Shown here: positions 25,995 to 35,395 of the stretch, in pieces
How the letters are laid out: every line of letters starts with the position of its first letter
How positions within the stretch are numbered: position 1 is the stretch's first letter
Assembly: GCF_001544195.1 (NCBI RefSeq)
Contig: NZ_BCPY01000015.1
Span: forward strand, 1-48,995
DNA from: Tetragenococcus solitarius NBRC 100494
Lineage (GTDB): Bacteria; Bacillota; Bacilli; Lactobacillales; Enterococcaceae
DNA length: 48,995 nucleotides
Reading direction: 5' to 3'
The notes under the pieces: generated by a model
Database searches by the model: none
Seen by the model: the letters and a program-made list of their open reading frames with translations, nothing else
Told to the model about the DNA's origin: nothing
Made by a program: the position numbers and the translations under genes

Positions 25995-27305
25995 GTGACA
26001 AAAACAGTAGAAGAAGCTATCCAGTTTATTGAAAGTCGACAAAAATTCGGTTCAAAGCCAGGGTTACAGCGAATTAATGCCTTACTAGACGAACTTGGCC
26101 ATCCAGAAAAAGAGCTTTCGGTTGTGCATATTGCCGGTACCAATGGCAAAGGTTCAACCGTTAGTTTCTTATCTTCTATGCTCCAAGAAACCGGATTAAC
26201 CGTGGGCACCTTCACTTCACCTTATATTGAAGTGCTTAATGAACGAATTGCTATTAATGGCAGGCCAATTTCTGATGAAGTTTTGTTGAGCATTGTGCAA
26301 AAAATTCAACCCATCGTAAATTCAGCAGAGTCAAATAGTGTACTGTTTGAAATTACCGAATTTGAACTATTAACAGCGGCGGCTTTTTTATACTTTAAGG
26401 AAGAAAAAATTGATATCGCTGTTGTTGAAGTTGGCTTAGGCGGTTTGTATGACAGTACAAATGTTGTTTCTCCCATACTGACAGCTATTACGACCATTGG
26501 TATGGATCATGAACAGGTACTAGGCGATACGATTGAAAAAATTGCTGCACAAAAAGCGGGCATTATAAAAAAAGGGATTCCTGTTGTTACGGGAAATATC
26601 AGCGAAAATGCACTTGCTGTTATCGATGATACCGCTCAAAAACAACAAGCAAAGGTTTATCATTTTAATGAAAGTTACCAAATGAATTATAGGGGACCTC
26701 ATTCTAAGTGGGGTGAACAATTTGACTTTTATAATGAGAATGGAAAAATCACGAAGCTAGATACCTCTTTACTGGGAAAACATCAGACAGAAAATGCTGC
26801 GGTAGCTATTCAACTTTTTTATTTAGTTTGCCAGTTGAAAAAAATTCCCTTTGATGAAAAAGATATTAAAAATGGACTGTTAAATACGTGTTGGCCAGCT
26901 AGAATGGAAAGAATCAGTCAAGATCCTTTAATCGTACTCGATGGGGCTCATAATGAACAGGCGATGAAGCGGCTGGTGGAAAATATCAATAAGGAATTTA
27001 AAGATCGACATATTTATGTACTTTTTTCCGCTCTAGAACGAAAAAATGTGACAAGTATGCTTGAGCAGCTATTAGAAATTCCTAATGCGGATATTTATTT
27101 AACAAATTTTGATTATGCAGGTGCTCTTCGATTAGAAAAAAATTACCAGCAAATTAACGAAAAAAGAATTAACGTTGTTTCATTATGGCAATTTGGATTA
27201 GCCAATATTTTAGAAAAAATTTCAAGCGATGATATGGTCTTAGTAACAGGCTCTCTTTATTTTGTAGCAGAAGTGCGAAAATTAATTAAAGAACTTAATT
27301 CTTAA
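25995..27305 (+). CDS. folC: Folylpolyglutamate / dihydrofolate synthase
   Basis: Cytoplasmic Mur-ligase-family enzyme of 436 residues that adds glutamate to folates (and to dihydropteroate in bifunctional forms). The ATP loop HIAGTNGKGSTVSF has the signature GTNGKGS at residues 48-54. TTIGMDHEQVLGDTIEKIAAQKAGI and VLDGAHNEQAM mark the central and C-terminal domains. The GTG start at 25995 follows AGGTGA. The next gene begins 13 bases after its stop, so folC and the HAD gene are probably cotranscribed. Confidence 0.93.
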   Translation: MTKTVEEAIQFIESRQKFGSKPGLQRINALLDELGHPEKELSVVHIAGTNGKGSTVSFLSSMLQETGLTVGTFTSPYIEVLNERIAINGRPISDEVLLSIVQKIQPIVNSAESNSVLFEITEFELLTAAAFLYFKEEKIDIAVVEVGLGGLYDSTNVVSPILTAITTIGMDHEQVLGDTIEKIAAQKAGIIKKGIPVVTGNISENALAVIDDTAQKQQAKVYHFNESYQMNYRGPHSKWGEQFDFYNENGKITKLDTSLLGKHQTENAAVAIQLFYLVCQLKKIPFDEKDIKNGLLNTCWPARMERISQDPLIVLDGAHNEQAMKRLVENINKEFKDRHIYVLFSALERKNVTSMLEQLLEIPNADIYLTNFDYAGALRLEKNYQQINEKRINVVSLWQFGLANILEKISSDDMVLVTGSLYFVAEVRKLIKELNS

Positions 27306-27318
27306 GCAGGAGGATACT

Positions 27319-27981
27319 ATGCAGAGTATACAAGGAATTATTTTTGATATGGACGGTTTGATGTTTGACACTGAGTCTCTTTACTATAAAGCAACACAAG
27401 CGGTTGCAGATAGGATGGGCATTTTTTATGACTTTGCCACTTATGAAAAATATATTGGCGTTTCGGATGAAGAAGTTTGGCAAGCTTATCATGAAATGTA
27501 TGATCCATTTTTTGGTGAACAGACGGTGAATACTTTCATTAATGATTCATTTGACCGTGCGGTAGAGTTATTTGAATCTGGCGCTGCTGACATAAAACCA
27601 GGCTTAAAAGAATTATTGAATTATCTAAAAGAAAAGGGTATTCAACGTTGTGTTGCTTCTAGCAATCAACGTAAAATTATTAATATCCTTTTAGAAAAGA
27701 ATCAGTTATTAGATGATTTTTCTCATATTATTTCTTTTGAAGATGTAACAAAAGCGAAACCGGATCCTGAGATTTTCGAGATTGCTTCGGAGCGTTTTTC
27801 TTTTCCTAAGGAAAATTTACTTATATTAGAAGATTCGAAAAATGGCATATTAGCGGCAGATCAAGCAGGGATTGATGTTATCATGGTGCCTGACTTAATC
27901 GCACCTACACCTGCGATTAAGGAAAAAACAATCGCTGTCTTGCCGTCATTAAATGAAGTTTCTTCCATTTTAGAAAAATAA
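27319..27981 (+). CDS. HAD-superfamily hydrolase, beta-phosphoglucomutase-like
   Basis: Cytoplasmic HAD phosphatase or mutase of 220 residues. Motif I is IIFDMDGLMFDTES with nucleophile Asp10 and Asp12. Motif II is CVASSNQRK, and motif III/IV reads KAKPDPEIFE followed by LILEDSKNGILAA. The alpha-helical cap between motifs I and II places it with phosphoglycolate phosphatase / beta-phosphoglucomutase-type enzymes. The substrate cannot be assigned. RBS AGGAGG precedes the ATG. Confidence 0.87.
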   Translation: MQSIQGIIFDMDGLMFDTESLYYKATQAVADRMGIFYDFATYEKYIGVSDEEVWQAYHEMYDPFFGEQTVNTFINDSFDRAVELFESGAADIKPGLKELLNYLKEKGIQRCVASSNQRKIINILLEKNQLLDDFSHIISFEDVTKAKPDPEIFEIASERFSFPKENLLILEDSKNGILAADQAGIDVIMVPDLIAPTPAIKEKTIAVLPSLNEVSSILEK

Positions 27982-27987
27982 TTGGAA

Positions 27988-28023
27988 CCTTTTTGCGTAT
28001 TTATTAGTGTAAGTACGCAAAGG
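27988..28023 (+). promoter_or_regulatory. Hairpin covering the radC ribosome-binding site
   Basis: CCTTTTTGCGTA (27988-27999) pairs with TACGCAAAGG (28014-28023) with two bulged T. The right arm includes the first half of AAAGGAGG (28019-28026), the radC ribosome-binding site, so the fold could limit translation. Confidence 0.5.
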
Positions 28024-28033
28024 AGGCTTTTTT

Positions 28034-28711
28034 ATGGAAAAAAGTAAAATACCACTAAGTTCCCTTCCCCGTGAACGACTATTAGAATATGGTGTACAGG
28101 CACTTTCAAATCAAGAATTGTTGGCTATTTTACTACGTACTGGCTCAAAAAAGTACAGTGTAATGGAACTATCTGCTATCATTTTAACGACTTTTCCCAG
28201 CTTATATGAGTTAAAGAATGCTAGTCTAACTGAGTTGCAAAAGATTTCTGGCGTAGGACAGATTAAATCCATTGAGCTAAAAGCTATGATTGAATTGGGC
28301 TGTCGTATCCAACGTGCGAATCAGCCAAAGTATGGGAAAGTGGTAACGAGTTTTGACTTGGCACAACAATTGATGAGTGAAATGAAAGATTTTACTCAAG
28401 AACATCTTATCTGTTTATACTTAAATACGAAAAATGAAATCATCTTTCGCAAAACATTATTTGTCGGGTCAGTAAACCAAGCTGTTGCGCATCCGCGAGA
28501 GATTTTTCGTGAAGCGGTCCGTTGCAGTGCAGCTCGTATTATATGCTCGCACAATCATCCCAGCGGAGACCCAACACCTTCAGAAAATGATCGACAATTT
28601 ACTAAAAGATTGAAACAATGCGGAGAAATGATGGGAATTGAAATATTAGATCATTTAGTCATCGGCAACGAAAAATACGTGAGCTTACGAGAAGAAGGCT
28701 TTTGGAATTAA
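28034..28711 (+). CDS. radC: RadC family JAB/MPN-domain protein
   Basis: Protein of 225 residues with an N-terminal helix-hairpin-helix part (about residues 20-90, LQKISGVGQIKSIELKA) and a C-terminal JAB1/MPN metalloprotease-like domain. The metal-site motif is SHNHPSGDPTPSEND near residue 175, with an upstream Glu in HPREIFREAV. It is historically called a DNA repair protein, but that role is disputed and the biochemical activity is not settled. RBS AAAGGAGG lies partly inside a hairpin. No separate promoter was seen, so it may belong to the folC-HAD transcript. Confidence 0.9.
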   Translation: MEKSKIPLSSLPRERLLEYGVQALSNQELLAILLRTGSKKYSVMELSAIILTTFPSLYELKNASLTELQKISGVGQIKSIELKAMIELGCRIQRANQPKYGKVVTSFDLAQQLMSEMKDFTQEHLICLYLNTKNEIIFRKTLFVGSVNQAVAHPREIFREAVRCSAARIICSHNHPSGDPTPSENDRQFTKRLKQCGEMMGIEILDHLVIGNEKYVSLREEGFWN

Positions 28712-28732
28712 TCATTTGCGAATAGTTTTTAC

Positions 28733-28761
28733 TTGCAAAAAAACGTATTCAGGGGTAAAAT
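28733..28761 (+). promoter_or_regulatory. Promoter of cold-shock gene
   Basis: TTGCAA (28733-28738), 17-bp spacer, TAAAAT (28756-28761). It leaves an untranslated leader of about 105 nt, a length typical of thermoregulated csp mRNAs. Confidence 0.75.
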
Positions 28762-28875
28762 AGTGAATGTAATTTTGTTTGGAAAATGGAAGTGGCACAC
28801 AGTTACCTGTCTCTAACGTAGTACGAGCAATGTTACAATTTTATAAAGTGCTAACGCACGAGGAGGAAACTTGAA

Positions 28876-29076
28876 ATGGAACAAGGTACAGTAAAATGGT
28901 TTAATGCAGAAAAAGGTTATGGGTTTATCTCTCGTGAAGACGGAAGTGACGTGTTTGTCCACTTTTCAGCAATTCAAGAAGAAGGCTTTAAAACTTTAGA
29001 AGAAGGACAATCTGTAACATTTGATGTTGAAGAATCAGATCGTGGTCCTCAAGCAGTTAACGTTGTAAAAGCATAG
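28876..29076 (+). CDS. Cold shock protein, CspA family
   Basis: Single cold-shock domain of 66 residues, an RNA and single-stranded DNA chaperone. RNP1 is KGYGFISR and RNP2 is VFVHFSAI, both complete, after the standard start [25 protein letters not shown] is strong. The long leader between promoter and start could act as a cold-responsive switch as in other csp genes; I cannot fold it reliably by eye. It has its own terminator. Confidence 0.95.
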   Translation: MEQGTVKWFNAEKGYGFISREDGSDVFVHFSAIQEEGFKTLEEGQSVTFDVEESDRGPQAVNVVKA

Positions 29077-29114
29077 TTTAAAACGAATCATGCTTTAAAA
29101 ATTAAACTGACAGG

Positions 29115-29151
29115 AAAAGCTCTTGCAATAAAATTTGCGAGGGCTTTTTTT
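29115..29151 (+). terminator. Terminator of cold-shock gene
   Basis: AAAAGCTCTTGCAA pairs with TTGCGAGGGCTTTT allowing G-U pairs, followed by TTTTTT. The gap from here to 29335 holds nothing recognisable. Confidence 0.8.
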
Positions 29152-29333
29152 ATTTGGAAAGAACTAATATTTCTAGCTCCTTTTTCATTCATATGAACTT
29201 ATTATAAAATGAAAAGGTTTGTAATAGATGAGGTAAGTTTAGAAAGAGGAAAGATGAGAGGAAGGTTGACCAAGTAACTCTAGAAAAGCGAAAATCTAGA
29301 ACACTACAAAAATTTTTCATAATATTCATCAAA

Positions 29334-29368
29334 ACAAAAAGCAGTCCAACTTAATGGACTGCTTTTTG
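29334..29368 (-). terminator. Terminator of rpoY-rnjA
   Basis: AAAAAGCAGTCC and GGACTGCTTTTT form a perfect stem with an 8-base loop. T-runs occur on both strands. Confidence 0.88.
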
Positions 29369-29369
29369 T

Positions 29370-31046
29370 TTAGTCATCTGGTGTCATAATCATAGATAAA
29401 ACCATCGGATGTCGTTGTGTTTGTTCAATAAGAAACGGCTGTAGTGCTTGGCTCATTGCTTCTCTTAATTTATATTCGCTGGTATCTGACTGGTTTAATG
29501 CATCTCGTAAAGCATTATAAAGGATATTTTGTCCTTTTTTAATTAATTCACCAGATTCACGCATATAAACAAAACCACGGGAAAGTATGTCAGGACCTGC
29601 TAAAATTTCTTTTTTCTTTTTATCAATGGTTGCTACAGCGATTACGAGTCCTTCTTCAGAAAGGATGCGACGGTCTTTTAGGACAATGTTACCAATATCG
29701 CCAATTCCACTACCATCGATATACACATCTCCTGCATTAAAATGACCACAAGGACGTGCGGAATCAGAAGTTAATGCAAGCATATCTCCATTTTCCATTA
29801 AGAAACAGTTTTCTTTTGGCACGCCGGTATTTTCTGCTAATTGGCTGTGAATTTTTAACATACGGAATTCACCATGAATAGGCATAAAATATTTTGGTTT
29901 CATCAAACGCAACATTAATTTTTGTTCTTCTTGGCCTCCGTGTCCAGAAGTATGGATATTGTTGATTTTACCATGAATAACTTCAGCTCCTGACTCTAGC
30001 AACAAGTTAATTAGATTGTTCACGCTGGTTGTATTTCCAGGAATTGGTGAACTAGAGAAGATCACAGTGTCATCTGGTTGAATTTGAATTTGTCGATGAG
30101 TGCCATTGGCAATCCGGCTTAAAGCTGCCATTGGTTCGCCTTGAGACCCTGTACATAAAATCATTACCTTATCTGCCGGTAAAGAATTCAACTCTTTTGA
30201 ATCAACAAATGTCCCTTCTGGAACGTTGATATAACCAAGACGTTGTCCATTGGTAATCGCGTTTTCCATGCTACGACCAAAAACGGCAATCTTACGCCCG
30301 TAAGCAACTGCAGCTTCTGCCGCTTGTTGCAAACGAAAAATATTGGAAGCAAAACTAGCAAAAATAATCCGTCCTTCTACTTTCTCAAAGATTTTGAGGA
30401 TAGAAGAACCAATCGTTTTTTCAGATTTAGTAAAAGTCGGAATTTCAGCGTTTGTACTATCTGAAAGTAAACAAAGGACGCCTTCTTCACCAACTTTTGC
30501 CATTTTATGAAGGTTTGCTGGCTCGCCGACTGGTGTAAAGTCAAATTTAAAATCACCAGTTTCAACGATGTTTCCTGACGGGGTCTTAACGACAACACCT
30601 AAAGCATCGGGGATGCTGTGAGTTGTTCGAAAGAAGCTGACAGAAGTTTTACGAAAACGAATTACAGTGTCTTCATTAATTTCATGAAGATCTGCATCAC
30701 GTAGTAGTCCGTGTTCGTCTAATTTATTTGTGATTAAAGCTAAAGCTAATGGTCCGGCATAAATAGGAATATTTACCTCTTTTAATAAATAAGGGATACC
30801 CCCGATATGGTCCTCATGACCGTGGGTAACCACTAAAGCTTTTACTTTTTGGATATTTTGAATAATGTAACTGTAATCGGGAATTACATAGTCAATGCCA
30901 AGTAATTCATCTTCTGGAAATTTAATTCCCGCGTCAATCAAGATGATTTCGTCTTGAAATTGCACCCCATAGCAGTTTTTCCCGATTTCACCTAATCCGC
31001 CAACAGCGAAAACCCCTGTTTCGTTGTTTTTTAGCGATAACTTCAT
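29370..31046 (-). CDS. rnjA: Ribonuclease J1
   Basis: Metallo-beta-lactamase / beta-CASP ribonuclease of 558 residues with 5'-exo and endonuclease activity, central to mRNA decay and rRNA maturation in Firmicutes. The metal motif [10 protein letters not shown] holds His75, His77, Asp79 and His80. Other landmarks are [21 protein letters not shown] (beta-CASP) and HTSGHGG. The sequence and its partner rpoY fit J1 rather than J2. The start is ATG 31046, one base after the rpoY stop region, so the two are translationally close. Confidence 0.95.
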   Translation of the reverse strand: MKLSLKNNETGVFAVGGLGEIGKNCYGVQFQDEIILIDAGIKFPEDELLGIDYVIPDYSYIIQNIQKVKALVVTHGHEDHIGGIPYLLKEVNIPIYAGPLALALITNKLDEHGLLRDADLHEINEDTVIRFRKTSVSFFRTTHSIPDALGVVVKTPSGNIVETGDFKFDFTPVGEPANLHKMAKVGEEGVLCLLSDSTNAEIPTFTKSEKTIGSSILKIFEKVEGRIIFASFASNIFRLQQAAEAAVAYGRKIAVFGRSMENAITNGQRLGYINVPEGTFVDSKELNSLPADKVMILCTGSQGEPMAALSRIANGTHRQIQIQPDDTVIFSSSPIPGNTTSVNNLINLLLESGAEVIHGKINNIHTSGHGGQEEQKLMLRLMKPKYFMPIHGEFRMLKIHSQLAENTGVPKENCFLMENGDMLALTSDSARPCGHFNAGDVYIDGSGIGDIGNIVLKDRRILSEEGLVIAVATIDKKKKEILAGPDILSRGFVYMRESGELIKKGQNILYNALRDALNQSDTSEYKLREAMSQALQPFLIEQTQRHPMVLSMIMTPDD

Positions 31047-31047
31047 T

Positions 31048-31260
31048 CTAAAACTCCGTTATATGGAAATCAGCTTGTTCTTTTTCATATTCCAAGTGAT
31101 TCCCAGTTAACTCTTGGATATATTCGATATTGTATGGGGTGTTTTCTTCAACAGCATGACGTGCTGCGACTTCATTTTCAACGTCAACATATAAAGAGTG
31201 TGTTTGCTCTCTTTTAGGGTTGCGTTCTTTGGTTTCTTGATAAAAAACTTTGTAAATCAT
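31048..31260 (-). CDS. rpoY: RNA polymerase epsilon subunit
   Basis: Small protein of 70 residues of the DUF1447 / YkzG family, the epsilon subunit of Firmicute RNA polymerase. The sequence [20 protein letters not shown] and the C-terminal [15 protein letters not shown] are characteristic. It sits directly upstream of rnjA, separated by one base, the conserved arrangement. RBS AAAGGAGAAC precedes the ATG. Confidence 0.95.
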   Translation of the reverse strand: MIYKVFYQETKERNPKREQTHSLYVDVENEVAARHAVEENTPYNIEYIQELTGNHLEYEKEQADFHITEF

Positions 31261-31377
31261 GTATCTGTTCTCCTTTATTATAACGATTATATTTATTTGA
31301 CTTTTTTACTTAAATGAATAAGTATTCTTTGATCCAATAAGAATCCGTTTTTGGCAGCTTAATAGGATATATAAAAT

Positions 31378-31406
31378 AACATAGTACACCTTTGAGCTGT
31401 AACCAA
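31378..31406 (-). promoter_or_regulatory. Promoter of rpoY-rnjA
   Basis: On the minus strand TTGGTT (31401-31406), 17-bp spacer, TATGTT (31378-31383). The leader contains ATTCTT / AAGAAT (about 31324-31345). The rest of the 374-bp divergent gap holds a weak plus-strand promoter candidate (TTTACT, 18 bp, TATCTT, about 31571-31600) for the ABC genes. Confidence 0.5.
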
Positions 31407-31634
31407 TTGTCCATTGATAGTTTATCATACAAATAAAAATAAGTATAGAAATGCGCCATCAAAAACAAGAAAATTACATGAAAATAAAAAAATTATAATA
31501 AGCAAAAAAAGCTGACACACGTATATGAAAAGACCTTTGAAAAAACTTGTTAATTTCGCTTCTCATTTTCTTTACTTTTTTCATCGCTATGTGCTATCTT
31601 TAAAGTAATTGCACAGAAAAAGGAGGGGATAATT

Positions 31635-33368
31635 TTGAAATTAATGATGCATTATACCTTGAAAAATAAGGGGCTATTATTCTTTAATTTCATTTGTGTT
31701 TTCGGGTTTATCCTTATTGAGCTAGGATTACCTACATTATTGAGTCAAATGATTGATGTAGGGGTTGCCAATAATGATGATGCCTATATTAAAAAAATAG
31801 GATTAATCATGTTAGCAGTGGTCATTGTTGGTGTATTGATGAATATTTCGTTGGGGTATTTTATGACACGTATTACAACAAATGTCACTGCCTCTATTCG
31901 TCAAGACCTTTTTGAGAAAATACAAGATTATTCTCATAACGAATATGAACAATTAGGAGTATCCTCATTAATTACGCGGGTAACAAATGATGCTTACCAA
32001 ATTATGTTGTTCATGCAAAACTTTTTGCGAACAGGTTTTATGACACCGATGATGTTTATTGCAAGTTTATATATGGTACTGCGGACTAGTGGAAGTTTAG
32101 GAATGTATGTGTTGATTGCTTTGCCTTTCCTATTGATTGGCGTCGTAGCCATCGCAGGTTTTTCCAATCCTTTGTCTAGAAAACAACAAAGCAACCTTGA
32201 CCGTATCAATAATATTTTACGCGAAAATTTATCCGGACTGCGAGTGATTCGCGCATTCGTTAATGAACGTTTTGAAGAGAATCGTTTTGCTAAGGTAAAT
32301 GATGCTTATGAAAAAAGTTCAAAAAACTTATTTCGTTTGATGTCTTCAGCTCAACCAGGATTCTTCTTTCTATTTAATATTGTGATGGCTTATATTATTT
32401 GGCAAGGAAGTATTCAAATCGATGCTGGAACATTGGAAGTTGGAAATTTGATTGCTTTTATTGAATATATTTTCCATGCATTGTTTTCATTTATGATGTT
32501 TTCTACTATTTTTATGATGTATCCAAGAGCAGCCGTATCGGCTAATCGGATTCAAGAAGCAATGGATACTGAATCAATTATTCATAATAAAGAAAATGGG
32601 GTCACAAAAACAGAAACAAATGGTTATTTAGCTTTTAATGATGTCACTTTTGCTTATCCAGGACATGCGGAATCACCAGTCGTTCGTGATGCGAACTTTA
32701 CAGCAAAACCCGGTGAAACAGTGGCATTTATTGGTAGTACAGGAAGCGGAAAATCGACACTTATTCAACTCATTCCACGTCTATATGACGTCAGCGAGGG
32801 TGAAATTCTAGTGGATGGTGTTGATGTTCGTGATTATGATATCGACGCTTTACGCAAAAAAATCGGTTATGTCCCACAAAGTGCAGTCCTATTTTCTGGC
32901 ACGTTGCGCGACAATTTGCTTTATGGCAATGAAGATGCCACCGACGAAGAGTTGAAAGAAGCAATCGACATCGCACAAGCCAGCGATTTTGTCTCTGAAT
33001 TGCCTGATGGATTAGATACGCGAATTTCTGAAGGTGGTGCCAACTTCTCTGGTGGACAAAAACAACGTTTAGCGATTGCTCGAGCAGTGGTTAGAAGACC
33101 TGCGATTTATATATTTGATGATAGCTTTTCTGCTTTGGATTTTGCAACAGATGCAAAATTACGCGAAAGAATTGGAAAAGAGACGACTGATGCGACTGTA
33201 TTAATTGTCGCTCAACGTGTCAGCACGATTATGAATGCTGATCGAATTATTGTATTGAACGAAGGAAATGTCGTTGGGGAAGGAACCCACGAAGAGCTAT
33301 TAAGAACAAGCTCTGTTTATTATGACATTGCTTCGTCTCAATTATCGAAGGAGGAGTTAGAACAATGA
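31635..33368 (+). CDS. ABC exporter subunit A, degenerate ATPase half
   Basis: Half-transporter of 577 residues: six membrane helices in the first 300 residues, then an ATPase domain. Walker A is GSTGSGKST and the signature FSGGQKQRLAIARA is canonical, but Walker B reads IYIFDDSFSALD, with Asp in place of the catalytic Glu. This is typical of the non-hydrolysing site in heterodimeric exporters such as LmrCD, EfrAB or TM287/288. The likely role is multidrug or lipid-like substrate export; the substrate is unproven. The start is TTG 31635 after AGGAGGGG. Its stop overlaps the start of subunit B by four bases (ATGA). Confidence 0.9.
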   Translation: MKLMMHYTLKNKGLLFFNFICVFGFILIELGLPTLLSQMIDVGVANNDDAYIKKIGLIMLAVVIVGVLMNISLGYFMTRITTNVTASIRQDLFEKIQDYSHNEYEQLGVSSLITRVTNDAYQIMLFMQNFLRTGFMTPMMFIASLYMVLRTSGSLGMYVLIALPFLLIGVVAIAGFSNPLSRKQQSNLDRINNILRENLSGLRVIRAFVNERFEENRFAKVNDAYEKSSKNLFRLMSSAQPGFFFLFNIVMAYIIWQGSIQIDAGTLEVGNLIAFIEYIFHALFSFMMFSTIFMMYPRAAVSANRIQEAMDTESIIHNKENGVTKTETNGYLAFNDVTFAYPGHAESPVVRDANFTAKPGETVAFIGSTGSGKSTLIQLIPRLYDVSEGEILVDGVDVRDYDIDALRKKIGYVPQSAVLFSGTLRDNLLYGNEDATDEELKEAIDIAQASDFVSELPDGLDTRISEGGANFSGGQKQRLAIARAVVRRPAIYIFDDSFSALDFATDAKLRERIGKETTDATVLIVAQRVSTIMNADRIIVLNEGNVVGEGTHEELLRTSSVYYDIASSQLSKEELEQ

Positions 33369-35119
33369 ATGCTTTTTCCTCTTTAAAACGATTGGGTCAT
33401 TATTTGAAACCTTATAAATTTAAATTTATTTTGGTGATGTTTCTTGTAGTAGCAACTGTAATTTTTAATACAGCACTACCTTATGTAACAGGACTTCCAA
33501 CGACAGAAATTAGTAAAAATATTGCCAATGGAGATCCGATAAATTTTGACTATATTAAACAAACAGTGATTGCGATTGTAATGATCGGGGTCGGTTATGG
33601 AGGCTCTCAATTGGCTGCTGGATTGTTAATGACAGGTGTCGTGCAATCAGCTATGAAAGACCTTCGTAGAGATATTTCTCATAAAATTAATCGATTGCCT
33701 GTTTCTTATTTTGATACTCGCCAACAAGGAAATGTATTTTCTCGGGTAACCAATGACGTGGATGTCGTTAGTGGAGCTTTACAACAATCGTTAGTGCAAT
33801 TAGTAAATGCCTTTTTAAGTATCATATTATCTCTTTCGATGATGTTTTATATTAATGTTTATATGGCACTTGCTGCGATGATTATGGTGCCAGCTTCTTA
33901 TTTTATTTCCCGCTTTGTTATCTCAAAATCGCAAAAATACTTTAATGGTATGCAAAACTCTTTAGGTGAAATGAACGGTTTTGTACAAGAGCATATGACC
34001 GGCTTTAATGTGATTAAACTTTTTGGTCAGGAACACAACACTGCTGAAAACTTTAAAAAAGTTAATCAGTCGGTGAAAAAGAATGGTTTTAAAGCGCAAT
34101 TTATTTCTGGGCTTATGATGCCGCTTGTTCAATCGACTGCATATTTAACTTATATTGTGATTGCAGTTGTCGGTAGTTTGTTTGTCTTAAGTGGAGCTAT
34201 TGTTGTTGGACAATTACAGGCCTTTATTCAATATATTTGGCAAATTAGTCAACCAATGGGCAATATTACGCAACTATCTGCAATGTTACAAAGTGCTTCA
34301 GCTTCTGCACGACGTGTATTTGAAGTCTTAGATGAAGACGAAGAAGAGTCTAGTGAAAATGAAGTGGCTCTACCTGAGCATGTTGAAGGCAATGTCGAAT
34401 TTGATCATGTAAGCTTTTCTTATAAGTCTAACGAACCATTAATTGAAGACCTAAACTTTAGTGTAAAAGCAGGGCAGACAGTAGCCATTGTCGGACCGAC
34501 TGGCGCTGGTAAAACAACGATCATCAACCTTTTGATGCGTTTTTACGATGTAGACGAAGGAGCCATCAAAATTGATGGCATTGATACAAAAGAAATGGAT
34601 CGTAGTGACGTGCGTTCGTTGTTCGGTATGGTATTGCAAGATGCTTGGCTGTACGGCGGAACAATAGCAGATAATATTCGTTTTGGTAAATTAGATGCGA
34701 CAGATTATGAAGTTGTCGATGCAGCCAAGACTGCTAATGTAGACCATTTTATTCGGACGATACCAGAAGGATATGATATGGAAACCGCTTCTGAAGGGGA
34801 TAATATCTCATTGGGTCAAAAACAATTAATGACGATCGCAAGAGCAGTCATTTCTGATCCTAAAATTTTGATTTTGGATGAAGCAACTAGCTCGGTAGAT
34901 ACTCGTCTAGAAGCACTGATTCAAAAAGCAATGGATCAAGTAATGAAAGGGCGAACCAGTTTTGTTATTGCTCACCGTTTATCGACAATTCGCGATGCGG
35001 ATTTAATTTTAGTCATGGATCATGGCTCTATTATCGAGCAAGGAACGCATGATGCTTTACTTGCTAAAGGTGGCTTTTATGCAGACTTGTATAATAGTCA
35101 ATTTGCTGATCAAGAATAG
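33365..35119 (+). CDS. ABC exporter subunit B, catalytic ATPase half
   Basis: Half-transporter of 584 residues, partner of the preceding gene. Six membrane helices precede an ATPase domain with Walker A GPTGAGKTT and a full Walker B ILILDEATSSVD with the catalytic Glu. Its signature is altered to ISLGQKQLMTIARA (SLGQ for SGGQ). Together the pair forms one consensus site (this Walker B with the partner's FSGGQ) and one degenerate site. RBS AAGGAGG lies inside the end of the upstream gene. The layout resembles enterococcal EfrAB, but I do not assign the symbol by eye. Confidence 0.9.
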   Translation: MNAFSSLKRLGHYLKPYKFKFILVMFLVVATVIFNTALPYVTGLPTTEISKNIANGDPINFDYIKQTVIAIVMIGVGYGGSQLAAGLLMTGVVQSAMKDLRRDISHKINRLPVSYFDTRQQGNVFSRVTNDVDVVSGALQQSLVQLVNAFLSIILSLSMMFYINVYMALAAMIMVPASYFISRFVISKSQKYFNGMQNSLGEMNGFVQEHMTGFNVIKLFGQEHNTAENFKKVNQSVKKNGFKAQFISGLMMPLVQSTAYLTYIVIAVVGSLFVLSGAIVVGQLQAFIQYIWQISQPMGNITQLSAMLQSASASARRVFEVLDEDEEESSENEVALPEHVEGNVEFDHVSFSYKSNEPLIEDLNFSVKAGQTVAIVGPTGAGKTTIINLLMRFYDVDEGAIKIDGIDTKEMDRSDVRSLFGMVLQDAWLYGGTIADNIRFGKLDATDYEVVDAAKTANVDHFIRTIPEGYDMETASEGDNISLGQKQLMTIARAVISDPKILILDEATSSVDTRLEALIQKAMDQVMKGRTSFVIAHRLSTIRDADLILVMDHGSIIEQGTHDALLAKGGFYADLYNSQFADQE

Positions 35120-35128
35120 AAATAAATG

Positions 35129-35165
35129 AACGGCGCTGACTAAAAAGTTGGCGTCGTTTTTTTAT
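35129..35165 (+). terminator. Terminator of ABC exporter operon
   Basis: AACGGCGCTGACT pairs with AGTTGGCGTCGTT, all mismatches being G-U, with loop AAAA and a long T-run. Confidence 0.85.
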
Positions 35166-35197
35166 TGCTAGTAAGTGATGTGATATACTTTACAAAA

Positions 35198-35361
35198 GAA
35201 GGGAAGCTAAACAAAGGAGCCTTCATTTTAGATGAAAAGAAGGGAAGTTTGGCAAAGGAACCCTTATTTTATTCAAAATCGAGGGAAGTTCGAAAGAGTT
35301 CCCTTCATTTTGACAATAATGAAGGAAAGTTTGATAAAGGAACCCTCATTTATAATTTTAT
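35198..35361. repeat. Tandem array, four 41-bp units
   Basis: Anchors GGGAAG at 35201, 35242 and 35283 and GGAAAG at 35324 are exactly 41 bp apart. The unit core is GAAGGGAAGTTTG...AAAGGAACCCTTCATTTT. Each unit holds an inverted repeat, clearest in unit 3 (AGGGAA ... TTCCCT). Unit sequence is unrelated to the array at 2689. The open frame across it is incidental. Confidence 0.85.
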
Positions 35362-35395
35362 ATCCTTATTTTAATTGGATTAGAAGGGAGAAATC

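Noticed and set aside
35165-35374. 69-codon frame across the 41-bp repeats at 35198
   Set aside because: Its residues simply follow the repeat, and it has no ribosome site.
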